Positions 14,134 to 21,364 of a stretch of DNA of 21,364 nt are shown here, in pieces; the stretch's first letter is position 1; the number at the start of each line of letters is the position of its first letter. The stretch is from a virus. The notes beneath the pieces were generated by a model. It worked only from the letters and a program-made list of their open reading frames with translations, was not told the DNA's origin and made no database searches. Location of the stretch: positions 1 through 21,364 of the IMG/VR virus record IMGVR_UViG_3300042527_000274; one strand, given 5' to 3'. The position numbers and the translations under genes were made by a program.

Positions 14134-16140
14134 TTATTCCAACTTGATTGTGATTTGACCACCTGGAGGAACAGGCACAGCAAGAGTATCAGTTGGGAAT
14201 GTATCGTAAGGGACCACTGTTTCTGATATCGTTGGAGCAACTGTAGAAATTGCACCACCTGGGAAGTATACGCCAAGAATTGTTTGAGCCTGACCGACAT
14301 TTCCTGGAGTATATGCGGTAATTGGTCGACCAGTTTCTGGTTGATTAGCGATTGGATATACAACATTATAATTCGTGTTATAATTGGTTGAATATGCCGT
14401 TGCTGGTCTTGATGCCTCTGGTTGATTTGCTATTGGATAAGCAATATTGTAATTGGTGTTATAAAGAATCGTGAAGGCTGTTGCTGGCTGGTTAGCAATT
14501 GGCTGATTGGCGATTGGGTAAGCAACATTGTAATTCGTATTGTAGAGAATAGAGTACGCTGTTGCTGGCTGATTGGCGACTGGATACACAGTATTATAAT
14601 TAGTGTTATAAAGAATTGTATATGCAGTCGCTGGTTGATTTGCAATTGGCTGATTGGCGACTGGATACACTGTGTTATAATTGGTTGAATATGCAGTTAT
14701 AGGACGAGATGCTTCAGGTTGATTTGCTACTGGATATGCGACGTTATAGTTGGTAGAATACGCAGTGATTGGTCTAGATGCTTCTGGTTGCGATGCGATT
14801 GGGTATGCAACGTTATAGTTCGTATTGTAAAGAATTGTATACGCTGTAATTGGTCGACCAGTTTCTGGTTGATTGGCAACAGGGTAAACTGTGTTATAAT
14901 TGGTATTATAAAGAATCGTATATGCTGTTGCTGGCTGATTAGCAATTGGATATGCAACGTTGTAGTTTGTTGAATATGTTACGGAATAGGCTGTTGCTGG
15001 CTGATTTGCGACAGGATATGCTACGTTATAGTTAGTATTATAGTTTGCATTATTTCCAGTGCCAGTACAGCTGAAGTTGATTTGATAATACTGCTCAAAT
15101 TCTGGATAAAAGTTGTAATCTATGTTGAATGTTGTGAATGGAGATGGGCATCCAGCATTGCTTCCAGAATAATTTGTTTGATATGCAGCTCCACCAAGAC
15201 TATCAAAATAATACTCCTGAGAGTTCCAATTGAAATTTGATGGTGGATTGTAATTCGCCAATGGCTGATTTGCAACAGGATATGCAACGTTATAATTCGT
15301 ACTGTATGCTGTAATTGGTCGACCAGTTTCTGGTTGATTGGCAACTGGATACACTGTGTTATAATTGGTTGAATATGCAGTTACAGGTCTTGATGCTTCA
15401 GGTCTATTTGCTACTGGATAAGCGACGTTGTAGTTTGTTGAATATGTGATAGAATATGCTGTTGCTGGTCTAGACGCTTCTGGTTGATTTGCAACTGGAT
15501 ATGCAACATTATAATTTGTGTTATACAAAATGCTATAAGCAGTTGCTGGTTGATTTGCAACTGGATAAGCAACATTATAATTTGTGTTATAAAGAATACT
15601 ATAAGAAGTTGCTGGTTGGTTAGCAATCGGGTAAGCGACGTTATAATTTGTGTTATAGTTTGTAGAATATGCTGTCGCTGGTCTTGAAGCCTCTGGCTGA
15701 TTAGCAACAGGATACGCGACATTATAGTTCGTAGAGTATGCAGTTACAGGACGAGATGCTTCAGGTTGATTTGCTACTGGATAAACAACATTGTAATTAG
15801 TGTTGTAGTTGGTGCTATAGGCAGTGGCTGGACGCGATGCTTCTGGTTGATTGGCAACAGGGTAAACTGTGTTATAATTGGTATTATAAAGAATCGTATA
15901 TGCTGTCGCAGGTTGATTCGCGATCGGCTGATTAGCGATCGGATAGGCAATATTATAGTTGGTTGCATAAGTGATCGTGTATGCAGCTGCAACTGGATCG
16001 TTACCTGTTCCAGCACGACCAGAAATAGTCCCCTTAAACTGTCCGTATGGAATCGCCAGATTTCCAGGAGAATTGAAAATGGTTGTGGCTCGTGCAGCAC
16101 CACCGATCCAAGTTTTTCTTAAATTTAATGCCTTTGTCAT
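14134..16140 (-). CDS. Asn/Tyr-rich tandem-repeat structural protein (668 aa)
   Basis: No named family; probably a fibre-like virion protein. Conserved N-terminal cap: LRKTWIGGAARATTIFNSPG (7-26) to GTISGRAGTGN. Then two blocks of tandem repeats (52-296 and 366-609) of the form A-[YF]-...-TNYN-x-x-YP-[VI]-A-[NS]-[QR]-P, with the variable tail EASRP, ETGRP or IANQP. The blocks flank a non-repeated island (297-365) with two cysteines, C331 and C358. The C-terminal cap (610-668) has TILGVYFPGGAISTVAP and ends VPPGGQITIKLE. Both caps and the island are shared with the 584-aa neighbour. There are no charged clusters and no signal peptide. The ribosome site GTGAG and a CTAAATA box lie upstream. Placement beside the fibres suggests a tail or virion component; function unknown. 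Confidence 0.75.
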   Translation of the reverse strand: MTKALNLRKTWIGGAARATTIFNSPGNLAIPYGQFKGTISGRAGTGNDPVAAAYTITYATNYNIAYPIANQPIANQPATAYTILYNTNYNTVYPVANQPEASRPATAYSTNYNTNYNVVYPVANQPEASRPVTAYSTNYNVAYPVANQPEASRPATAYSTNYNTNYNVAYPIANQPATSYSILYNTNYNVAYPVANQPATAYSILYNTNYNVAYPVANQPEASRPATAYSITYSTNYNVAYPVANRPEASRPVTAYSTNYNTVYPVANQPETGRPITAYSTNYNVAYPVANQPLANYNPPSNFNWNSQEYYFDSLGGAAYQTNYSGSNAGCPSPFTTFNIDYNFYPEFEQYYQINFSCTGTGNNANYNTNYNVAYPVANQPATAYSVTYSTNYNVAYPIANQPATAYTILYNTNYNTVYPVANQPETGRPITAYTILYNTNYNVAYPIASQPEASRPITAYSTNYNVAYPVANQPEASRPITAYSTNYNTVYPVANQPIANQPATAYTILYNTNYNTVYPVANQPATAYSILYNTNYNVAYPIANQPIANQPATAFTILYNTNYNIAYPIANQPEASRPATAYSTNYNTNYNVVYPIANQPETGRPITAYTPGNVGQAQTILGVYFPGGAISTVAPTISETVVPYDTFPTDTLAVPVPPGGQITIKLE
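14314..15045 (-). repeat. Distal repeat block of the 668-aa protein
   Basis: Residues 366-609 hold tandem copies of the Tyr/Asn unit, for example AYTILYNTNYNTVYPVANQP, with ETGRP, EASRP and IANQP spacers. Copy length varies by in-frame steps. Copies use differing synonymous codons, so the array is partly diverged. Confidence 0.88.
15253..15987 (-). repeat. Proximal repeat block of the 668-aa protein
   Basis: Residues 52-296 consist of the same Tyr/Asn/Pro unit as the distal block, with the core TNYNVAYPVANQP repeated many times and EASRPATAYSTNYN as a common joining segment. It is separated from the distal block by the two-cysteine island. Confidence 0.88.
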
Positions 16141-16165
16141 TTTCGCTCACTACATCTGGTGTAAG

Positions 16166-16173
16166 TATTTAGC
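16166..16173 (-). promoter_or_regulatory. Possible late promoter before the 668-aa repeat gene
   Basis: On the minus strand this reads GCTAAATA, one base from the late consensus. It sits in the 43-base gap between the two repeat-protein genes, about 26 bases before the ATG at 16140. The same variant appears before the GT4 gene and a similar one before gp13, so CTAAATA may be an accepted form in this phage. Confidence 0.4.
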
Positions 16174-16183
16174 GAAAATCAGA

Positions 16184-17938
16184 TCACTCGATTTTTACAA
16201 CGATTTGTCCACCAGGAGGAACTGCCACAGGATAATTAGAGTTATCTGGATATTGCCAATATTGAACTTCAGTTTCTGAGATATATGGAGCAAGAGAAGC
16301 CACATCGCCTCCAGGGAAATATACACCCAAGACTGTCGTTGCAGGACCAGGAGCTCCAGGGATATAACTCGTCAATGGTTGATTCGCCAATGGTTGATTT
16401 GCAATCGGATATACAACGTTATAGTTTGTGTTATAATTTGTGGACCACGTTGTTATAGGCTGGTTTGCGATTGGATAGATTAAATTATAGTTCGTGTTGT
16501 AATTTGTGGAATACGCTGTTGCAGGTTGATTTGCAATAGGTCGATTTCCTTCTGGATAAATGATATTATAGTTTGTCGTCCAAGCAGTAGCAGGGCGAGA
16601 TGCTTCTGGTTGATTATCAATTGGATATGCAACATTATAGTTAGTGCTGTAAACAATTGTCCAAGCAGTTGCTGGCTGATTAGCGATCGGTCTATTAGCA
16701 ATAGGATATGCCGTGTTAAACGTTGGAATAAAGTTTGTTGTCCAAGCAGTTGCTGGTTGATTTCCTGGAAGCGCAGGTCCAGGTCCATATACAATGTTAT
16801 AGTTTGTCGTCCAAGCAGTTGCTGGTTGATTTCCAATATGGTAATTAATGTTATAATTTGTCACCCAAGCAGTTGCTGGTTGGTCTCCAATCGGATATCC
16901 AATGTTATAGTTTGTTGTCCAAGCAGTGATAGGGCGAGATGATTCAGGTTGATTTGCAATTGGATATACGACGTTATAGTTTGTATTATAATTTTCCGTA
17001 TTTCCAAAAGGAAAGCATTCGTAAGAGATATAGTCACCGCCAATATTATATGGAGTAGGACATGTCGGATCGGATCCAGAACCAATCAATGTGGCAACGC
17101 CACCATAACTTGGTCCAATACCAGTTTCATTCCAATTAAATCCTGTTGCTGGATTATAATTTCCAGTTCCAGGTTGATTGCCAACTGGATATTCAATATT
17201 GTAATTCGTATTGTAAAGAATTGTGTATGCAGTCGCTGGTTGGTTTCCAGGTCCATATACAATGTTGTAGTTAGTTGTCCAAGCAGTTGCTGGTTGGTTT
17301 CCAGGACCCTGTACAACATTGTAGTTTGTCGTCCAAGCAGTTGCTGGTTGATTACCAATAGGATAAACTGTATTAAATGTTGGAACAAAGTTTGTTGTCC
17401 AAGCAATTGCTGGTTGATTGCCAGGAAGCGCAGGACCTGATGGATATGCGATATTGTAAAATGTGACGTAGTTTGTTGTCCAGGCAACTTCAGGGCGAGC
17501 ATTTTCTGGTCTATTCGCGACTGGATACACAGTATTGTAAACGGTATTATAAAGAATTGTGTATGCTGTCGCTGGCTGATTGGCTATTGGATAGGTAATA
17601 TTGTAATTGGTATTATAATTTGTCACCCAAGCAGTTGCTGGTTGGTTAGCGATCGGTTGATTAGCGGTCGGATAAACAATATTATAGTTTGTTGTCCAAG
17701 CAGTTGCTGGACGATTTGCTATCGGTTGATTGGCAATTGGATACGCAATGTTATAATTTGTATTGTAGTTTGATGTGTATACTGGACTTGGAACATTTCC
17801 AGAACCACCACGACCAGAAACAGTTGCAACATGGCGACCATAATCAATAAAAAGATTTGATGGTGCATTAAACGTCTGCGTTCCACGCGATGGACCAACG
17901 ATCCACGATTTTTCTAATGTATCTGGTCTACGTGCCAT
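16184..17938 (-). CDS. Asn/Tyr/Trp-rich tandem-repeat structural protein (584 aa)
   Basis: Paralogue of the next gene; no named family. N-terminal cap LEKSWIVGPSRGTQTFNAPS (8-27) to SGRGGSGN matches the 668-aa cap. Repeat blocks (52-257 and 316-526) use the core TNYN-x-x-YP-x-x-NQPATAW, with Trp where the neighbour has Tyr, and some units with YGPGNQPATAW or SGPALPGNQPA. An island (258-315) begins NYNPATGFNWNETG and has C293 and C308. The C-terminal cap includes TTVLGVYFPGGDVASLAP and ends VAVPPGGQIVVKIE. It starts five bases after the fibre stop, with no clear ribosome site, and is probably co-transcribed with the 517-aa fibre. Likely a virion protein; mode of action unknown. Confidence 0.75.
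   Translation of the reverse strand: MARRPDTLEKSWIVGPSRGTQTFNAPSNLFIDYGRHVATVSGRGGSGNVPSPVYTSNYNTNYNIAYPIANQPIANRPATAWTTNYNIVYPTANQPIANQPATAWVTNYNTNYNITYPIANQPATAYTILYNTVYNTVYPVANRPENARPEVAWTTNYVTFYNIAYPSGPALPGNQPAIAWTTNFVPTFNTVYPIGNQPATAWTTNYNVVQGPGNQPATAWTTNYNIVYGPGNQPATAYTILYNTNYNIEYPVGNQPGTGNYNPATGFNWNETGIGPSYGGVATLIGSGSDPTCPTPYNIGGDYISYECFPFGNTENYNTNYNVVYPIANQPESSRPITAWTTNYNIGYPIGDQPATAWVTNYNINYHIGNQPATAWTTNYNIVYGPGPALPGNQPATAWTTNFIPTFNTAYPIANRPIANQPATAWTIVYSTNYNVAYPIDNQPEASRPATAWTTNYNIIYPEGNRPIANQPATAYSTNYNTNYNLIYPIANQPITTWSTNYNTNYNVVYPIANQPLANQPLTSYIPGAPGPATTVLGVYFPGGDVASLAPYISETEVQYWQYPDNSNYPVAVPPGGQIVVKIE
16361..16993 (-). repeat. Distal repeat block of the 584-aa protein
   Basis: Residues 316-526. 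Units such as TTNYNIGYPIGDQPATAW and TNYNVVYPIANQPLANQ recur with variable joints (ESSRP, EASRP, IANRP). Trp appears in nearly every unit at the position that is Tyr in the 668-aa paralogue. Confidence 0.85.
17168..17785 (-). repeat. Proximal repeat block of the 584-aa protein
   Basis: Residues 52-257. The same unit as the distal block, with extra variants VVQGPGNQPATAW and IVYGPGNQPATAY in which a Gly-Pro-Gly turn replaces the YPIA segment. Confidence 0.85.
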
Positions 17939-17943
17939 GAATT

Positions 17944-19497
17944 TTATCTAGCGTCTTTAACAGCGAGCGTACCGATATAAGTTGCGCCACCATCATAGGT
18001 TGTAAATGTCCACAAATCTGTGTTTCCAGTAGATGTTGTAGTTGCTGGTGGAACTTGGCCACCAGCCCAATAAACTGTATTACCCCACGAAACAGTTTTT
18101 CCACCACCAGATCCTTGAATGACAATTAGTGAGAATGTCATTGAGGTTCCAGAGGCAGGAGCATTAATGAAGTTAAATGTTGTGTTGCCAGATAAAGTAT
18201 ACCTGAACCAGTTTGAATTAGCAAGGTTTGCAGACACAGTTCCTGAAACAGTGCTTGTGTCCAAGAAATCCTTCACAGATTTCATCGTGCCTGTGATGTT
18301 TCCAGTTGTATTGATAGCACCTGTTACAGTCAAATTTGCAGCAGATAGATTTCCTGTATTCAACGCTGCTGGCAATCCATTAGCCAAGAAATTCCAAGTG
18401 TCTGTTATATCATTCCAGAACAATTCGGCATTACCAGAAACTGCAGAACGCTGAACTCTGATAGTTCCGTTACCATCTGTTGTTGCACCGAAACGAAGAA
18501 TATACTTGTCGTCAGCAGTAGTTGCAGGTGCTTGAATCGGATCAATTACAGTCAATGTTGTAATTGTTGCATTGATCAAATTAGCATTTGCAATATTTGC
18601 AAGGCTGACTACTGCTAAATTATTTGTTTGGGTTCTATTCGCAACAACTAGGTTTCCTGATGTCGTATTTTGAGTAACAGCAAGATTTCCCGTTGACGTA
18701 TTTTGGGTGACAGCAAGATTACCTGAGAAAGTATTTTGCGCAACAAAGGCATTACCTGTAAATGTATTCCATGTCACTCCGAGATTAGAATAAAGGTTTG
18801 CGTTACCAGTAACTTCTAATCGTGCACCAACATTCACATTGTAAGAAACATTTGCGCTTGCAAAGATAAACGTATTTGGTGTCACTTCAAACGTTGCAGC
18901 ACCATGAGTATTTGCTACATTGACATGATTACCGAAGAAGTAAGTGTTTGGGGAAACATTGAATCTTGCATCAGCAGTCGTGTTTGAAACTCTTACTTTC
19001 TGAGAAGAGATAGTCGTGTTTGATTCGACGTTAAATGTACCACCTGCTTGCGTGTTCGAGATCACAACATTCGATGCAGTGATCAACGTATTTGATGAGA
19101 CGTTAAATGTTCCACCAACAGTCGCATTTGAGATACTTACGTTTGTTGCGTAGATAACTGTATTTGTATTGATTTGATACAGATCAGTTGCACCCATACG
19201 ACGGTAGTGGATGTCACCAGCGTCGACGTATAGATGGTTCGTGGAGTTGTCTAACTCAACATTGAATACAGTTAGAGTTCCGTCGATATTCGTGTCGTCT
19301 GCAACGTCAAGAATAACGCCACCAGCCGTATTCGCAATTCGTAGATAACCCTCGTTGATTGTGACGTTTCCGCGAGGCTTTACGAAGTTGCCGCGAGTAA
19401 TTTCGTTCACATCATTTGCAACGAGATTATCATTAATACGCCATTGATTGAACGTATTTGCTGTGCTAATAATTGCAACGTTAATTGTATTTGCCAT
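17944..19497 (-). CDS. Repeat-built tail fibre protein (517 aa)
   Basis: Probable fibre or adhesin. The N-terminal ANTFNQWRINDNLVANDVNE (13-32) and VKPRGNVTINEGYLRIANTAGGV-type segments are common in marine phage fibres and likely mark attachment to the particle. Residues about 112-240 hold five degenerate repeats of about 23 residues (GGTFNVSSNT, GGTFNVESNT, ARFNVSPNT, ATFEVTPNT). Residues 244-300 hold 11-residue repeats of the form GNLAVTQNTST, likely a beta-stack. A small module with LRFGATTDGNGTIRV and FWNDITDTWNF (330-370) follows. The C-terminal domain (404-517), MKSVKDF to AVKDAR, is homologous to the end of the collagen-like fibre. Ribosome site GAGAAG precedes the ATG. Confidence 0.82.
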   Translation of the reverse strand: MANTINVAIISTANTFNQWRINDNLVANDVNEITRGNFVKPRGNVTINEGYLRIANTAGGVILDVADDTNIDGTLTVFNVELDNSTNHLYVDAGDIHYRRMGATDLYQINTNTVIYATNVSISNATVGGTFNVSSNTLITASNVVISNTQAGGTFNVESNTTISSQKVRVSNTTADARFNVSPNTYFFGNHVNVANTHGAATFEVTPNTFIFASANVSYNVNVGARLEVTGNANLYSNLGVTWNTFTGNAFVAQNTFSGNLAVTQNTSTGNLAVTQNTTSGNLVVANRTQTNNLAVVSLANIANANLINATITTLTVIDPIQAPATTADDKYILRFGATTDGNGTIRVQRSAVSGNAELFWNDITDTWNFLANGLPAALNTGNLSAANLTVTGAINTTGNITGTMKSVKDFLDTSTVSGTVSANLANSNWFRYTLSGNTTFNFINAPASGTSMTFSLIVIQGSGGGKTVSWGNTVYWAGGQVPPATTTSTGNTDLWTFTTYDGGATYIGTLAVKDAR

Positions 19498-19500
19498 GTT

Positions 19501-19728
19501 TTACTTCTCGCCGCCGACGGCTTTTAAAATTTGCCCTAACATATTTTTGATTTCAGAGACTTCTGACTTCAGATTATTTATCTCTGATTCTACGAGCTTC
19601 GCTCTCTTTAATTCAGCCATCTTCTGCTGATGCTTTACTACAGCTGACATGTTGGTGTTTAATAATGCAAAGTTATTCATGTCCTTCACAAAATTCATAT
19701 TATCTGACACTCTTGCTTTGTCTTCCAT
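19501..19728 (-). CDS. Small coiled-coil protein
   Basis: A 75-residue helical protein of unknown role. MEDKARVSDNMNFVKDMNNF opens the chain. The second half, KHQQKMAELKRAKLVESEIN and SEVSEIKNMLGQILKAVGGE, has hydrophobic residues at heptad spacing, so a parallel coiled coil is likely. The ATG at 19728 is preceded by GAGGG at good spacing and lies one base after the stop of the upstream gene. A longer version would need a TTG start. Its place between the baseplate-type protein and a fibre suggests a connector or assembly helper, by context only. Confidence 0.72.
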   Translation of the reverse strand: MEDKARVSDNMNFVKDMNNFALLNTNMSAVVKHQQKMAELKRAKLVESEINNLKSEVSEIKNMLGQILKAVGGEK

Positions 19729-19729
19729 A

Positions 19730-21364
19730 TCAACCCTCTGGAACAGCAATGATTCTCAAGTTGCGAACCTTTGGAACGATAGAAGCATCGCTAGAGGTTA
19801 AGCAAACCTTGACCTGGAAGTTCTTGAACGCTCCACCGATTGGGTAAGAGATACCATTTTCAGTATAATTGATTCTGTTCTCTTCCAATGATGGGCGATA
19901 TTCCAATCCAACCATGGTTTGAGCGTTTCTAGAATAGATTTCTTTTACCTTTTCCATTCTACGCCAGCTCTTGTCTGAGATTCTTTGTGGATCATCAGAG
20001 GAAAGAACCTTGTAGTAAACTTCAATTCCGCAAGCAGTTGGTAGGATTGCATCCATAAAGACGCGAATGTCACCAGACTCAAATCCATCACCCAACACAA
20101 TCTCGCGAGTGATATACTTGGCAAGGATATTACCGCCGTCTTTTCCTGTTTCACCAGAAACAAGAGCAGAGGCTTGAACTGCAGTGGTAGAGTTGCCGTT
20201 CGCAATAGAGATTGTTGGTGTCTCCAAGTATCCCTTACCGACAGTTGTAATCACAATATGGCTAATCGTATTTGAACCGTCAGTATTTGCAACAGCAAAG
20301 CCAGTTGCACCACTACCATTATCGTTTGCGTTATTCGTGATTGTTACATTATAGAAACCGACGTTCCAGTTATTTGCGTAGAATGTTTCACGATATAGTT
20401 GAGCAAAATTATTAAGTGACGTATTTGAGCCACCAACAATCGCATTTCCACTTGTAACGTGAGCATTGTATCCTGAACCAACATTCGTAATCGAAATATC
20501 GGTATTAGTCAAGCCAGCGTTGTTGATGCCGTAAGTTACAGCAGCAACAGACAAACGTTCAGTATTCACGATTGGTGAAACGTCTGGGTTGCTTGAGGAC
20601 ATTTGAACTGTCATCACGAAACTATTTGCATTGCCGCGCTCAAGAACACGACGGTTCAAGAACGTTGCTGAAGATTCTTTACCAGAACGATCAAGCAATG
20701 TACCATATTCAAGAGCAACATGCGGCGTTAAGAACACACCAGCATTTTCCATTGTTCCGTCAATGGCATACTTGCCCTTAAGATTATAGTCGACGATACC
20801 CACTGGGAATCGCAAATCAGATGACATCAACATAACACGATCAATGAGCGTATTTGCTGTTGGTGTTTCATAAAGATTAAAAGTTGCAGTGCCAGCAGAT
20901 TCGAACACAGCCTTGTTCAACACAAACATCAGATCTTGATTCTGATATGGTGTCCAAGTTGATGAGTTTTGTGAACGAAAGAATGAACCAGAATATGGCT
21001 GCTCAGAGATACGACGTGCTGGTGTTACACCAAGAACATCTGTACCCAATTCAGCAATCCAAACTTCGTAGTCTGGTGAATCAGAACCGATGATGATTGC
21101 ATACTCACGATTTGGCTCTAAGTAAACAGGATCATCAAATGTAAACTTGGTTATCGTTGCTGTATTTGACACACTTGGAACTTCTGAGATTTTAACATCT
21201 TTGGCTTGTATTGTCTTAGCAGCCAAGTAGTTCTTTGTTGGATAACCGTTTTGAACTTCAGCAATCTTTACAGTGACTGGAAGTTGTAGCGAACCGCGAG
21301 AAATCAACTTGGAGTTTTGGAAATATTGCGCAACTGATGGCTTGCTCTTAAAGAACAGATCAAT
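19730..21364 (-). CDS. Large baseplate/virion structural protein (gp10 or DUF4815-type), C-terminal part, cut by window edge
   Basis: The 544 visible residues are open to the right edge, so the start is missing; the TTG at 21307 is internal. The N-terminal part, IDLFFKSKPSVAQYF...LPVTVKIAEVQNGYP, then FDDPVYLEPNREYAIIIGSD, YEVWIAELGTD, RRISEQPYSGSFFRSQNSST and WTPYQNQDLMFVLNKAVF, is the standard segment of a large virion protein in T4-like marine phages, often placed at gene 10. A middle insert has two 'GxGY' beta units (NVGSGYN and TVGKGYLETPTISI). The C-terminal FESGDIRVFMDAILP... IEVYYKVLSSDDP is also typical. I favour a baseplate wedge-type protein, but the exact gene number is uncertain. 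Confidence 0.72.
   Translation of the reverse strand: MDLFFKSKPSVAQYFQNSKLISRGSLQLPVTVKIAEVQNGYPTKNYLAAKTIQAKDVKISEVPSVSNTATITKFTFDDPVYLEPNREYAIIIGSDSPDYEVWIAELGTDVLGVTPARRISEQPYSGSFFRSQNSSTWTPYQNQDLMFVLNKAVFESAGTATFNLYETPTANTLIDRVMLMSSDLRFPVGIVDYNLKGKYAIDGTMENAGVFLTPHVALEYGTLLDRSGKESSATFLNRRVLERGNANSFVMTVQMSSSNPDVSPIVNTERLSVAAVTYGINNAGLTNTDISITNVGSGYNAHVTSGNAIVGGSNTSLNNFAQLYRETFYANNWNVGFYNVTITNNANDNGSGATGFAVANTDGSNTISHIVITTVGKGYLETPTISIANGNSTTAVQASALVSGETGKDGGNILAKYITREIVLGDGFESGDIRVFMDAILPTACGIEVYYKVLSSDDPQRISDKSWRRMEKVKEIYSRNAQTMVGLEYRPSLEENRINYTENGISYPIGGAFKNFQVKVCLTSSDASIVPKVRNLRIIAVPEG

Noticed and set aside
14314-17785. Many TATAAT-like strings and AT-rich -10 boxes
   Set aside because: They arise from Tyr-Asn codon pairs in the repeat genes and lack matching -35 boxes at good spacing.
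19729-19749. Longer start for the coiled-coil protein and similarly a TTG start at 11038
   Set aside because: Both need TTG starts, whereas nearby ATGs match stop-start coupling and, for the first, a GAGGG ribosome site.
1-21364. tRNA genes, insertion sequences or attachment sites
   Set aside because: No cloverleaf-like segment, transposase motif or terminal inverted repeat was seen; genes fill almost all of the window.

Overview
The window is a late structural block of a T4-like contractile-tailed phage (myovirus). All genes lie on the minus strand, so transcription runs from high to low coordinates. The right and left ends match the T4 order: a gp10-type baseplate/virion protein at the right edge, then at the left neck proteins gp13 and gp14, sheath stabiliser gp15, and small and large terminase gp16 and gp17. 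The AT-rich composition, the divergence from enterobacterial T4, the collagen-like fibre and the embedded 2OG-Fe(II) oxygenases resemble T4-like phages of aquatic bacteria (cyanophage or pelagiphage relatives). The host cannot be decided from this sequence.

Right part (about 21364 to 14134): the C-terminal portion of a large virion protein, a small coiled-coil protein, a 517-aa repeat-built fibre, and two paralogous Asn/Tyr/Pro-rich tandem-repeat proteins (584 and 668 aa). The paralogues share an N-terminal cap, a C-terminal cap and a central two-cysteine island.

Middle part (about 14128 to 3576): an accessory island in the place where T4 carries genes 11, 12 and wac. A consensus host-type promoter (TTGACA-N17-TATAAT) with a T4-type late promoter inside its spacer opens a cluster of a prolyl-hydroxylase-like 2OG-Fe(II) oxygenase, two related DUF6065-like proteins and a GT60-like glycosyltransferase, followed by an unknown 173-aa protein. 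A second late promoter precedes a 111-aa probable fibre/baseplate accessory protein and the 1158-aa collagen-like fibre. That fibre carries a cupredoxin-like domain with all type-1 copper ligands present. Downstream come a GT4 glycosyltransferase, a GT-like unknown, a second 2OG-Fe(II)-type protein (DUF6445-like) and a GT2-like protein.

Left part (3545 to 1): gp13, gp14, gp15, gp16 and the N-terminal 165 residues of gp17, nearly all abutting or overlapping by a few bases.

Working model: the structural genes build neck, packaging motor, baseplate and adhesins, while the oxygenase and glycosyltransferase island between them may decorate the fibre or the host surface. That link is inference from gene position. 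No tRNA, CRISPR array, insertion sequence or gene-free stretch over 300 bases was seen.
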